Origin: Solen grandis
Lineage: Eukaryota; Mollusca; Bivalvia; Adapedonta; Solenidae
Assembly: GCA_021229015.1 (NCBI GenBank)
Contig: CM037781.1
Location: 33,645,525-33,709,524, forward strand
DNA: 64,000 nt
Direction of reading: 5' to 3'
Program-made: the position numbers and the translations under genes
The notes under the pieces: generated by a model
Told to the model about the DNA's origin: nothing
What the model saw: only the letters and a program-made list of their open reading frames with translations
Databases searched by the model: none
Shown here: piece by piece, positions 1 to 12,747 of the stretch
Position numbering within the stretch: position 1 is the first letter of the stretch
Layout of the letters: each line of letters opens with the position of its first letter

Positions 1-297
1 AAAGTCTGATATTTAAAGATAGTTTTATCTTATGAGATAAAAGATGTAAGATGTGCAAACAGACATTAGCTGGACCTATATCAAGTCATTTCAGTTGTAA
101 AATGTTTGAAAAGAATTGAATGAAAAATAACTTTTGATTGTTGTTGATAATTTAGGTGGGTATGTGTTAATTGCAAAAGCCTGTATATGTTGATAGCAAA
201 TGTTACCGTTATTATTCACAAATAAGATGATAAAATGTTGTTTATAATAAATTACAATATGTATGTTAATTGTCCCTTTTTATGCCCAATATGTATT

Positions 298-510
298 AAG
301 TGACCTCTGTGACAGAGTGGCTATAGCTGTTGACTTCCTGTTACTCCCTGCAAGATTTTCCTGTGAGGATGACATCCCGCTCGCTAGAGGTAGGCTGATG
401 GGTCAACATGGATACCTCTACTAGGGATCTTCCCCTACCAGTAAATAGCTGAATATCGTTATAATGCTAAAATATTGTCGCAGTGACGGCAGACTCAAGC
501 ACAACAAGAG
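298..510 (+). repeat. tRNA-derived SINE, degenerate copy
   Basis: The left part resembles a tRNA-like head (gacagagtggctatagctg, A-box-like). The right part carries the tail shared by other copies in this window: tagctgaatatcg, then tgtcgcagtgacggcagact. The copies at 38985 and 63455 have the same order of blocks. The B box is eroded, so this is an old copy. Confidence 0.6.
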
Positions 511-1936
511 AAACACACATGTTACCACACAGCACATCCATATGCGAGTACCTATGCTGGTATGCCCCACAGTTCAGATATTGCATTTTATCTAGCGTTT
601 TCTCTTAAATAGAAATGCACACATTTATACAGATGTTGAGTTGTTCCATGTATTCTGACTCACATTTTATTTCACATGTTTTGTGCATTTAATTATACAT
701 AAATCCGCAACTAATGGTTCTTTAATGTTGTGGTCTTTCAAAAATGTCATACGTTTGTGTAAGCAAATATAATTCTTCCAGCACGTGCTATATCCATTGC
801 TATATACGGAGTAAACCTGTCCTGTCCTTTGCCTCAGTCACATTACCCGTGCGATGTCCGTAGAAATAATGAAATCGCGCGATTATGTGTGCTCGTAAAC
901 ATTTGTAAATTTGGAACGAGCTCTCAATTGTTCTTGTGATGTCACATAAGATACGGGGCTAGTTCGATTGCTAAAGCAGGAAATCGTACATACGTCTCAA
1001 GGAAAACGTAAAAAAATCTCACAAGAAGCAAATTCGATATACACTCTAAGCAATAACTCGTGATATTGCAAGAGTGTCGTACGGGACTCGTACGACTTGC
1101 GTAAACCGTACGTGTACCGTACGAACCAAAGACATGCTCATGATACTCTAATGCGTTGTACACGAACTTCTTAAGAACTCAAAACTATGAAAAGTGCACG
1201 AGGGCTCGAAAGCTTTTAACTCAGAGTTAATTCTTTCTGAGCTCTCTCGTAAAAGGGCTCGTAAGCGGCCCCTTCAAATGTAATAAATTGTCAATGTCAG
1301 GTGAACGCAACTTAAAAAATGTCCAAATCCAACAACAGTCAAAAACAATTATTTCCAAAATGGAATCTTGAGTTCTCCTGAATACAATATAATACAAATT
1401 GGAAATAATTCATTTTCATCAAAGTGGGTTATTTTGAGTAACAAATATTATTGCGCGTTTTTTTTGTTTTTCTTTTTCTTTTTATTAAGACAATTCCTCG
1501 TGCATTAACACCTACATGTTCTAGTTCAAACAGTCAAGTATCAGACAATATATCAAGTACTTCAAACACTTAATACGATTAAGTAATGATTTAATAAATA
1601 AATGCAATCTATTATTGCGCAAACATTTGATAAAGGTATTACAGAATAGGACAAAACACTATCATTATTCACACAAATTTACAAAATTTATAAATCATTC
1701 TATTGATCGTTATTTTCTATCGAAGAATAAAACAGTACGTTCTCTAATTCTATTTTTATTTATTTTTTGATGACTGTTGCTCAGTGTAATTTATTTTTAT
1801 ATTTTAATTACAATATAATTGTGATATATGTATAATAATAAACCTTAATAGTTGTTTTGATTTAATCCTCTTCTGGTTTCACATATTAAGATCATCAGGA
1901 GGAATGTTACTTAACAATCTAAGTAAGTTTCCATAT
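511..1936. other. no gene seen; AT-rich with a CGTACG-rich patch
   Basis: I see no exon-like coding signal. Between about 890 and 1270 the base composition shifts and the word CGTACG and its variants recur (for example 1078-1125), with gctcgta/tacgag words near both edges. This could be a small degraded transposon, but I could not define terminal repeats or a target duplication. Confidence 0.4.
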
Positions 1937-2080
1937 GTGGGGAGCAGTAGTCCAGGGGTAGCTTTATGATCCCGGATTCAAGTCCTGCTTGGGACACTGC
2001 TTATTAACTTGAGCAGGTAATCTACCCTTTATTACATTTCTGGATTGAGGGCTATTTCATCAGAATGACAGGTACATTAG
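1937..2080 (+). repeat. tRNA-derived SINE, second type
   Basis: A tRNA-like promoter region is visible: A-box-like agtccaggggtagct, followed by the B-box-like ggattcaagtcc about 25 bases on. The body does not match the common SINE of this window, so it looks like a different family or a divergent copy. Confidence 0.5.
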
Positions 2081-2999
2081 GGTAGCATGGGTATATGGTT
2101 ATTTTCAGCAAAATAATTGTTTTATGCGTAACAGACTCGACATTTCATGGCGTGTAACCTTGCAGCAAATTTTAATGTTTGGGGGTGGGGGCAGGGGTTA
2201 TTTTACAGTATTAGATGTGTTGCTCGCAACTAAATGACAGTTTAGTGGATTTAAAGAATAACATTGAGGCTTATGTAATGTTTTCGGTCTGTGTCTGAAA
2301 ATATATATTTTGACTGTTCCGAGCGCTGGAAAGAAGTGAAACACAACACAGTTTTACAGAGCTTTAGTACTTTACTAAATGAAATATACATCAACAATAA
2401 AAATGACAATAAAACAAATAACTTACTTGGTATGTTGGTACAGTATCATGTACATATAAATAATTAGTCTACTATGTAACCTTAAGTCACTATATTCTGA
2501 ACATAGGATTCTGTAAATTAAAATAATATTCAAGCTAGCATTGAAAAATCCAACAAGTTTCCCTGCAAGTTTCTCAGTACTGAAAGTCACGACGTAAGTT
2601 GTTCTTGTGACTTCAAATGCCTTTCTTTTATACACTAAAGAATATTCTAGATATTTCTAAGGAACATTCGGAAAATTTCATTTAATGTGTTAGAATTAAA
2701 AATTGACCTTGAAAGGTCTTTGCTGGAAAAATCAAAACAATCATTCTAAAATAGAAAAGGAATATCCATTAGGAATCACATTCCATTGACTACCTTACCA
2801 AATATAGTTAAACGTTAGACATAAATGAAATACAAAATAATTTACGTTAAAAAATATTCATCATCATCAATACGCTATATATAAGTTTACACAATATATA
2901 TCACAGAAACGAATCCAACTTTGTAATCTTCAGCTATACTCTATATATTTCGCAGCTGTGTCTTATATACATCTGAGAAAACTAAATCTGACCTATTTA
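2081..2999. other. no gene seen
   Basis: AT-rich sequence with only short chance ORFs and a G-rich run near 2180-2195. Nothing recognisable as an exon, RNA gene or transposon end. Confidence 0.4.
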
Positions 3000-3995
3000 C
3001 ATTCTAGACAAAGCATCAGCAGCGACATTATCTTCCTTTAATATGTCTAAAGTCGAGATTTTCCTAGTAAAAACAAGACCCCATCTTACTAATCTCTGTT
3101 TTGTGTTTTTCATTTTGTGAATACTTTTTTTTGTTACCAGTTCCAGAAAAATATGGAACACTTTTTATATTGTTTCCTGCAAAACCTAGGAAACCCATCA
3201 ACTGCTTTTTGTTTGTAGGTACAGGAAATTCAGATATTTCTTTAATTAACTTTTAAAAATTATCCTGTTCCACCAGTTGTCCTAAAACTGTTACCGTTGT
3301 TTTACAAAGTTCACTCTTTTTCAAGTTGATATTCAGATTCGCTGCAGTCATCCTGTGGAAGAGAAATTCTGTAAGGTCTGTATGTGATCTTCAAAGCGTT
3401 CAACACTGAGAATGACATCGTCGATGTAATTGTAACATGAATCTAAACCAGATACAACTTCATTCACCAAAGGTTGAAATGTTGCTGGAGTAGTTTTCAT
3501 ACCAAAAAAAGTAACTTTGTATTGGTAAAGTCCGTCTAGTTTTACAAAAATAGATATTTCTTAAGCTCTTTCTGTAAGTGGTCCATCCCAAAGTCCTATT
3601 TGGTGATCAAATTTGGTGATATATTTTAAAGAACCAATTTTCGATACCTTTGTTTTCAATCCTTGTAATTGAATGGGGATCAACTTTTATTACACTATTC
3701 ACTTTTCTATAGTCCGTGCATAAGCGGTATGTTAGTTCGGCTTGAAATTGATATGCATAGTGAACTCTAGTTACTCTTACTAGGTTCAATAAAGTCATTT
3801 TCAAGAAGGTACTGAATTTCATTTTTTAATTACTCGTGACTGGATGGATTCATTCGATATGGATATTTTATTGGCTGAGCATTTCCAATGTCCTCATCAT
3901 GATTTTTTTTATCTGATTTTGTTGGTACATAAGGAAGCAAATGCTTATATACTAATATCAAAACTTTAGGTTGTTCTTTTTCTGATTGTTCCAAA
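3000..3995 (-). pseudogene. Ty3/Gypsy-type retrotransposon pol relic
   Basis: Reading the minus strand in shifting frames gives recognisable Gypsy reverse transcriptase pieces. They are, in order, a YPYRMNPSSHE block, EIQYLLENDFIEPS, a LCTDYRKVNS motif (about 3720), KTTPATFQP (about 3500) and the catalytic YIDD box (about 3425). Near 3005-3060 is an RNase H end, ILKEDNVAADALSR. Stops and frameshifts separate the blocks, and the segment between RT and RNase H is shortened. No LTRs, integrase or gag were found, so this is a dead internal fragment. Confidence 0.85.
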
Positions 3996-4059
3996 AGATT
4001 TATTTTTGTCTAGATTTTCCACTATATCAGAATTGTGTTGTCTAACACAGGTTGAATTT

Positions 4060-4415
4060 CTGAACAGAAATGAAAATACTAACTAGTATAACTATAAAAG
4101 AAATACTAACACATATAACATTAGATAGCATAACCACGAAACAACTAACTAGCATAAATATGATAACACTAACAAATATAACAATGAAAACTCTAGCTAG
4201 TAAAACCGGGTAAATCTAAGTAGTATATCAATGGAAACACTAATTAGTAACTTGGTTTACAGTGAAAGCACTGACTAACATAACAATATAAACACTAAGT
4301 ACCATGACGATGACAACACTAATTAGCAAAGCAATGAAAAAAATTTTTTTTTAACTATAATAAGAACACTTATAAATATAACAATGAAAACACTTATTTG
4401 TCTAACAATGAATAA
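4060..4415. repeat. degenerate minisatellite, about 30-bp unit
   Basis: Loose tandem repetition of a unit close to acactaactagcataacaa followed by tgaaa. Units are diverged and a poly-T run interrupts them near 4340. No coding potential. Confidence 0.6.
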
Positions 4416-5249
4416 TTTTGATGATATACCCAACTCATCTCATATCATCTTTACTTAGGCAAAGTGGAAAGTTAAAATGCAAATTTTTTAATTTTAATAA
4501 TTTTTTTATATTAAATGAGGGAAAATATTTATCATAGAGAATGACATTCATCTAGACAAATATCTATCACGTAAATCTCTATATTTTTGACATACTAAAA
4601 AAGGAAATTCTGATTTTACTTGCCCATAGCTGCAGTAAATGCATAATCTGTTTTCTGCGTTAATATTGATATGTCTTCCAGTTTCAATAGCCTTATTTTG
4701 AGATCTCTGTCAGATCATATTTTTGATAAATCGCATGTATATCACGCGTTACAAATGTTATCAAATGCGTAAAAGGTGTAGTAACGGAAATCAAGCACAC
4801 ATGTAACCGATTTTGGATGTGACATACAATCACTTGTCACAGGTCAATATTCAATATTCATACAGAAAAGGGAACAAAATGTTCATATTTACACTAAAAC
4901 ATATATGTAACAAGTTTTTAGAAATAAGTATAATAACAAGTCGAGCCAAAATCTTGATTTTATTTTATGCTAATAAAATTTTATGTAAGCAAGGTGGTCG
5001 TAAGTCATTTATAATTTCCTTTTTTTTATATATATTTATCTATTTTGGTCCTATAGAGCATATAGTAGTCGAGACGCTCCCGCCTCCCTGTTTGTCTGTC
5101 CGTCTTGCTTTTTTTGTCAACATGAATACCTATTATGGAATTTTCCCAGACTGAGTACTGCTCGATATATGGACGAAAACACAACATAGTTGCACTGTGA
5201 AAAACACATTTTACCGTGGAAGATTAACCTTGTTCTTTTTCTACAAAAT
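4416..5249. other. no gene seen downstream of the lectin gene
   Basis: AT-rich spacer below the 3' end of the minus-strand fibrinogen-domain gene. A 113-codon open frame on the plus strand (4813-5154) has low-complexity hydrophobic composition and resembles no domain I know. I regard it as chance. Confidence 0.4.
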
Positions 5250-5255
5250 TTTATT
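5250..5255 (-). terminator. poly(A) signal AATAAA of the lectin gene
   Basis: The plus strand reads tttatt, so the minus strand has AATAAA about 38 bases beyond the stop codon at 5294-5296. The position and perfect hexamer make it a credible polyadenylation signal. Confidence 0.5.
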
Positions 5256-5293
5256 TACACTCACAATTTTCGGGTAACAGTTAACTGAAGCGT

Positions 5294-5553
5294 CTACACT
5301 TTCCTGAACATCATCTTTGTTCTTTTCAGTGATGATCTGCCTCGCCAGATTAGATGAGTTATTCCACCTAAACCATTGCTGTAACTTGACTGTGTACCAG
5401 GCGTGACGTAATGACCGTTTGGGTTAAAAGGGGAGCAGTCAGTGTACCAATAGGCACCATGGCGAATTTCTGCGCAGTTCGTAGTGCTTTTTCCGTCTCG
5501 GTCTCGATCAAACGTGGTGAATTTGAATCCATTGACTCTGTTTACTACTGCAG
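5294..5553 (-). CDS. lectin exon 5: C-terminal fibrinogen domain and stop
   Basis: Encodes [30 protein letters not shown] and the terminal SLKRTKM before a TAG stop. Two acceptors six bases apart (attgcag at 5554, ctgcag at 5548) both keep the frame, so a two-residue difference is possible. The pyrimidine tract is weak, because intron sequence just upstream is a (gat)n-like run. Confidence 0.83.
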
Positions 5554-8500
5554 CTGCAATCATAAACACCATCATCATCATTATCATCATCATTAAAACT
5601 AATAAAATCTGAAATAAATATGACTCTTAAACTAAATTTGTAAATGCTTTTGGTCATTTAATCATCATAAATAGCAATCACATTATAAATTGCTTATACA
5701 CAATTATAGTTAAAGTTGTTATATTGTTGAAATTGGTAAAAAAAATCAATAAAAACGTATATTATTATATTAATCATGTTATACTTTCGACACCATAACA
5801 ACATGGAGTGCATACATAGGTTTGCTTTACACTAATACTACGGTCACAAATCACTAAATGCCGCCTACCGGCGTGAAAACTACTAGTTGCCGGCGGCAGG
5901 CACAATCGGCGGCGGCAGTCGTGATTTTAGACGCCGCTGAAGTTTTAAGAGAAAGTTAAATTTCTGGCGACGTCCTAGCGATTTTTTCCAATTTTGCCAG
6001 TCGTCAAGGCGCCGGCTGGACGCATTTTATAGTCGCACGGTGGCTGGCAGGCGGGCTGCAGCGCGATTTTACTCGGTCAGGGAGCTTGATTGCCTTCAAA
6101 AATCGGCTGGCGACCGATAGAATTGCCACTTTCCAGCATCCGGCCTGCTGCCGTTATGCTACCGACATGCCACCGTACGATTTCAAAATATCTGCCGGCG
6201 GCAGGGCGGAGACTGAAAGGCGGCTGTCGGTGTTGGTAGGTGGCAGGACGGCGATCTGCCGAGTGCAGATTCCCGGGCCCCTGAATATAAATCCGTAAAG
6301 GCCATCCACCATACAAAATAGTCATCATGGCGATTCTAAAAGCACCAGAGCGACTCAGAGACTTGAGTATCGCCGTATAAAGATGGAGGCTGGCGCCTTG
6401 CCATTCCGCTTGCCGCTGCCCTAAGGGGCACCTTGTTGAAGGAAGAAAAGTAATTTTCTGAAAAAAATATTTCTTTTGGTAAGTAATTTTGAAAATAATA
6501 ATGTACACTTTCTAGTGATACGAGAGCAATCTGGTCGATATACCTCCGGAAACCGGCCTGCCACCGTCAGATTATCAGGCGGGCGCCGGCCGGTGGCAGG
6601 TGTAAATGGCCAGTGTCCGCCAGGTCGCCGGGCGGTGGCAGGTAAAATCTGACGGCTGCCGGCCTGTCTCCTAACTGCCACCGGCCGACACCCTGATGAC
6701 GTCACACACCCCTCGAACTTTAGAAACCGCCTGCCGCCGCCCGGAACCCGTCAGGCGTGCTTTTACTGGCATTCGCACCGACTTGTACAAAAAAATCGGC
6801 CGGCGGCATGTAACTTGACACATCCATGACGTCACACACCCCTCGAACTTTAGAAACCGCCTGCCGCCGCCCGGAACCCGTCAGGCGTGCTTTTACTGGC
6901 ATTCGCACCGACTTGTACAAAAAATCGGCCGGCGGCATGTAACTTTAAGAATCCGCCGATGTCTAAAATTCGGCAGGCGGCAGTTTGACATTGTGACCGT
7001 AGCATAACCCAGGAAGTAAACGATTACGCACGTAAATCTACGTGCCAATGTTAAAGCAGATATGAAGCAGATCGAAACGTAAAAGAGAAGGAAGACGCTG
7101 TACTCGTATGATCTCACCGCAACGCCAGGCATATTGTATTTGTATGAATTATCCATGGAGACGGATAAGAAGGCTTGAAGTTTTGCATTTGGTTTTGGTT
7201 GTAATCGAGGGAAGATAAAATGGAATGTGGCATTTCAATTTACAATTTCTTAATCATCTTTTTTGACTGTTTGGAATGAAAGACAAAATGTACCGAAATG
7301 ATTGAAAAAAGAAATTCTTTCGCATCCAATTGTGGGAAGAGATTAATAGGGCAGGCCTGCAATTGTCATTAGCTTTAAATGAAACATTTTAATTATGCAA
7401 TCGTGCCAAAATGTATTTTAAGAACCACGATTAAAGATTGATCAAGATGAAATTGATCAAGCTGTTTACTTCACAAAAAAGAATGAGTATTTGTAGTTGC
7501 AGTAGTTGTAACATAACAGTTAAGAGTATAGTCATGAACCTACTTACTGTCAGCGTCAGTGGCGCCAATAAGTGCGCCCAAAGTTAAAGTGTAGTCGTCA
7601 CCGGCAGATATCCGGAAGTTGCTGTACTTTTCGTAAAAAACATTGTCGTCTGCGTCCACCACCTCTACGTATAACTCAGACTCCTTTCCCAGTAACATCT
7701 GATGCAGTGTTTCCAGTCCTACAGATTAAAGAATTGTAATAAATACGCCAACGTAATATATTGCGTAAATGCTAGTTGTCATCATAAATGTATATGATGA
7801 GAGAATTGTCTTACACAGAAATCAGGTTCCAATGTATGTCGAAGTCATGAAGAAGCCACAGATGATAAATTACCTGTCACTTTGTGGCGGACAGGAACAA
7901 ATCTATATCCGCTTCTAGACAATTAAAAATAAATTTAAAAAAAGGACATTCGTAGTCGAGTGTAAATCGCTGACTTTATCATGTAGCCCCTCAATGCGAT
8001 CGGTTTGAGTCCAGGATTAACTTCTTACATGTATTAGGTAAGATTGGAAACCCAGTTTGTTTTGCACTCAGGGTATTCCCTCAAATGAATAGCTGGTCGA
8101 AATGACTGAAATACTATCGCATCGACGGCAAAATCAACAAAATAATCAATTTTCAACTTTTAAAGTTTTTTGGGAGTTGAGTTATCAAATATGATAAAGA
8201 GATTGTGAAAAGTTGTTTTTGAGGATGGTTGTTAAAGTATCTCTAGTAATCATGAAAAAACGACTTCTGTTGAAGCCTGTTATCATCGAGATAATTTTCA
8301 TCACAAATTAAGTAAAAAAATGAAAGGGATGTTAAAAAGTACATACTATATAAGGAAAGAAATGTCATGTAAAAAATGAAATGTAAATGCCTCTGTTCCG
8401 TTTTGACCAGAAGCGTAAAATATTTGTGCAAACTAATAAATATTAACATAAAAAAGTTAACATTATTATAGACATTGCAATACACTCTCAAAACGCTTAA

Positions 8501-11500
8501 TTTATAAAAGTAAGAGTATCCTTTATTTAAACGGTAAACATCTTTAACCCTTTCCCTCATATAGACTCATTTTGACACACTCAGTAGGTACCACATAAAG
8601 CTTGATCTGCAGAAAACCACAGTACAAACTTACCAAATTTAATTACAAAATCCTCATTTCCGTTTCATTTCCAGTTACTCGCAGGCTGATCTGGTTTTAT
8701 GCTGTTCGTATAGGTCTTTTCATGGTGTCCTCTATGAGGGAAAGGGTTAAGTATATACACAATCAATATAAGACATCAAAATCTGTTACGGTTTCTCTAT
8801 TACAAAATGTTTGAAATCAATTATTTATTCATTTATATATTTTATTATTTTCTAAATTAGATTTTCCTTTTAATCTAAAAGATTATTTTCATAGGTTCAA
8901 GGTATTCATATGTTGAAACAATAACGTCAAACAAATTTAAAAACAACATAAAATCGGAATACATGTATAATTATATTGCTATGGAATTTTAAAACTATTG
9001 TTATTGATAAATATTGAATAGCATGTTTGAATTCTTTGTGTCATACTCCCACCGACAATATTTTGGTCACTTTTTGACTATCAACATAGGATAAATAAAG
9101 CCGCCACACTGCAATATCACGCCGTGACTACACTCGGTGACATTCTCCTGACACAGTTCCAACCGTTCTTTGTCTACTCTGTTGTTTTAGAATTAACCAT
9201 CGCTTCGGTAGTATTTCAGTCCAGCTATTTACAGTGGAAGGAAGATCCCTAGTGCTTAGAGGCACACGTATAAAATAAACGACCCACCGCAGGTCAGCTG
9301 CAATGTTTCCTCAAACGAAAATCCGAATGAACAGAACAGGATTCGAACCTCGGCGGTTTGAGACCGCAGAACCAGTATGTGTAACATACAGTTTTAATAC
9401 ATTCTAACATATTTGTTTGTATAGTTAAAACAATCGATGCAAAAGTAACAACTGAAAGAGTAACAGTTACTTTAATATTAATCTTATGATTATTTCTACA
9501 TCGTCGATTGGTCAGAGAGACCTTACTTTCATTGAATAGCTAATCAATATCTACCTAACCAATGCTCCCCTTTCGAGTCACCAAATCCTTTTTTGTACGT
9601 CGCGAAGTTTTGATAGAAGTCTACCGACCCGTTAAACCTTCGTTGGAAGACCTTAAAAACAATCAGATAAATAAGTGATAATATTTTGAACGTAAAATTA
9701 GAATACAAAGTTGAATCAAGTACAGAAAAGTTTATCCTACGATACTTTGAAAGTTTGAACCGCGTGCCTTTGTTATTTTTTGAGTTTGCATTTTCTATTT
9801 ACCCCTAGTTGTGCAAATATCTATTTAAGTATTAAAATGATCAAAACAGTTTTATATATTACATGGTAGGGCGTTTAAAAAAGAGCACATTCATTCAGTA
9901 TGTATCCAGTATTTACACTCAAAAATAAATATGTTATATAAGTATTTATTTTTATGTCAATATAAATACGAAACAGGAAAAGGTCCTATGACAAATCAAT
10001 TATAAATCATATATCAATAAGGAACTTACACCAGAAGGCGAAGCAAGAAAAGACAAAATAAAAAAAAAGAAAAGAAAAAGAAAGAGAACATTGCATATTC
10101 TTTTTACAAATGAAAGATTCGATCCCAAAGTGGTAGTTGCTTAGTGTTAGAAAATCAGCGACTATCACCAATTGGTTACAGAGTCCCCACCCCCGAATCA
10201 ATATGTGTAACATACATTTTAACAGATCAAAATGACAAAATACAATAAACAAGAGGACCAAGATGGCCCTGTGTCGCTCACCTGAGTAAGATGGCTGTGT
10301 TAGGCATAATGACAAACAAAAAATCTGGCATCTTAAGTGTTTTTCTAACATTTGACTAAGTGACCTACATTTTGATCCTACCTGAATTTGCACTCAACTG
10401 GGAATTCATGCTGTCATCTTGCATATCAAGTTTAATGAACTCTGGGACAAAAATGTAGGCCTCTAGAGTGTTCACAAGATTTTTTTTTTAATTTTCCCTG
10501 GTGACCTACTTTTTGACCCTATGTTGCCCAGTTCTGAATTCATCTCAGATTTGATGTAAACAAACATTCTGACCAAGTTACATTAAGGTTAGTCTAAAAC
10601 TGTGGTCTCTAAAGTGTTCACAAGGTTTTTCTAAGATTTGACCTGGTGACCTAGTTTTTGACCCTAAGTGACCCAATTTCAAACTCATCCAAGATATCAT
10701 GGAGACAAAAATTCTGACCAAATTTCATGAGACTGGGCCAAAACTGTTGCCTCTAGAGTGTTAACAAGGTTTTTCTAAGATTTTTAAGATTTGACCTAGT
10801 GACCTAGTTTTTAACCCAACATGACCCAATTTCAAACTCATCTGACATAGCATAAAGACAAACATCCTGGCAAAGTTTCATGAAGATTGAGCCAAAAATG
10901 TGGCCTCAAGCATGTTCACAAGATTTTTCTAAGATTTGACCTGGTGACCTAGTTTCTTACTCCACGTGATTAATTTTCGAACTCATCAAATATATCATTT
11001 AGACAAACATCCTGACCAAATCTATTTAAGATTGGGCAAACACTGTGGCCTCTAGAGAGTTCACAAGGTTTTTCTAAGATTTGACCTGGTGACCTAGTTT
11101 TTGACCCAACATGATCCATTTTCGAACCCATTCAAGATATCATGTAGACAAATATCCTGACCAAAACTATTGAAGATTGGCAAATACTGTGGCCTCTAGA
11201 GTGTTCAAAAGGTTTTTCAAAGATTTGATCTGGTGACCTAGTTTTTGACCCCACGTGACCCAATTTCAATCTCATCCGAGATATCATGTAGACAAACATC
11301 CTGACTAAGTTTCATGAAGATTGGGCAAAAACTATGGCCTCTAGAGTGTTCACAAGCAATTGTTGACGACGGACGACGCACGACGGACAAAAGGCGATCA
11401 CAAAAGCTCACCCTGAGCACAAGTGCTCAGGTGAGCTAAAAAATGACATGTCCTCGTTGTGTTGAACATTTATATATATATCAAATGTATATCGGGAATG

Positions 11501-12703
11501 ACCCACAGCAGCCATAGTTGTATTTTAAGTACTTGGAAGGAACTTATCTAATTATTATGACTCACTTCTTTTTAATTTACATGTTTAAATGATGAATTCG
11601 ATAACTGCTTATCAAAACGACCCCACCTCCTCTCCACTCTTAACACATATTGCAAACATGAAAAGAAAAAAAAAATCTATACATTCTTCATGAACGTGGT
11701 GTGGGTGCGTAAATATTTGTATGTATGTGAAATATATGAAGAAAGAGAGAGAGAGAGGGGGGTGGGGGGTATTTGCTAGAAGTAATGTTACTACCTTGTG
11801 TCTCGCTAGCGCTCGACACGGTAGTAAATCCGTCCCTATATACACTATGGAGCAGAGCGGTCGTGATTCACAACCGCTGATTTTTCAAGAAGATGAAGCA
11901 AAAATATGCAACTAAAAACACATTGGGCTATCTATTGACAATTAATCTCCTACCACAAAGCGAGAAAAGTATCGTCAATGTCATTTTCGAAGTTTGTAAG
12001 CACTTTTTCTGAAACCGACGTGTGTTATTGTGTTCTAATCTGATCTTCCGGTATCTTTCAACTCGGAAACGAAATCCGATGATTTTGAAAATGTTTGTGT
12101 ATTAAAGGGTTGCAAAGGGTTTTCTTTTGAAAATACGACCAAAATCGGTAACACTTTCATAAGATACACCGATTTATAGTTGCAAAATCCGCTGTCAAGC
12201 CGTATTTACGAAAATCAATTTTGCTCCAATAAATTATGAACATGGAATCGTAACGTCGGTGGCCCGAAGGATTCGCCACAAGACGTTTCGACATCGTAAC
12301 TAGGTATTTGCCACCAGGGAGAAAGTTTACCGTCCAGCCACCGCCATCTGTTGTCATATCGCAATAAACTTCCAGGTTCGACTCCTGAACGGTCACTGTC
12401 TGCACCCCATCAACACTCGAGGACTTGGTTTGTAAAATATCAGCACAGTCTGTCATAGGTTTGTCTTGACGAGCTTAATAGTAAAAAGAATAATGACCAC
12501 GATTAAATATGTAAACCAACGTAGTTTTTCTAAGCATAACACTTTCAGAATTGGAAAGTTACAATGCATCCGAGTTATCAAAACATCAATATTAACTTTT
12601 CAAAGACAACAACCGGTTTTGTTTCTCTTATTCTCTCTCGATATAGATAAATTTTAATACTAACTAAGCACATCTGTAATATTTTTTTCACGGACATAAA
12701 CCA

Positions 12704-12747
<44 letters not shown>

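Noticed and set aside
4813..5154. 113-codon plus-strand ORF
   Set aside because: Low-complexity, Phe/Ile-rich translation of AT-rich DNA with no recognisable feature.
6077..6705. ORFs of 143 and 94 codons in the GC-rich intron element
   Set aside because: Open frames are expected in GC-rich repeats with few stop words; no domain is visible and both strands are open.
10007..10393. 128-codon minus-strand ORF
   Set aside because: Overlaps the pearl-like element edge and an A-rich run; the Ser/Phe-rich translation has no family pattern.
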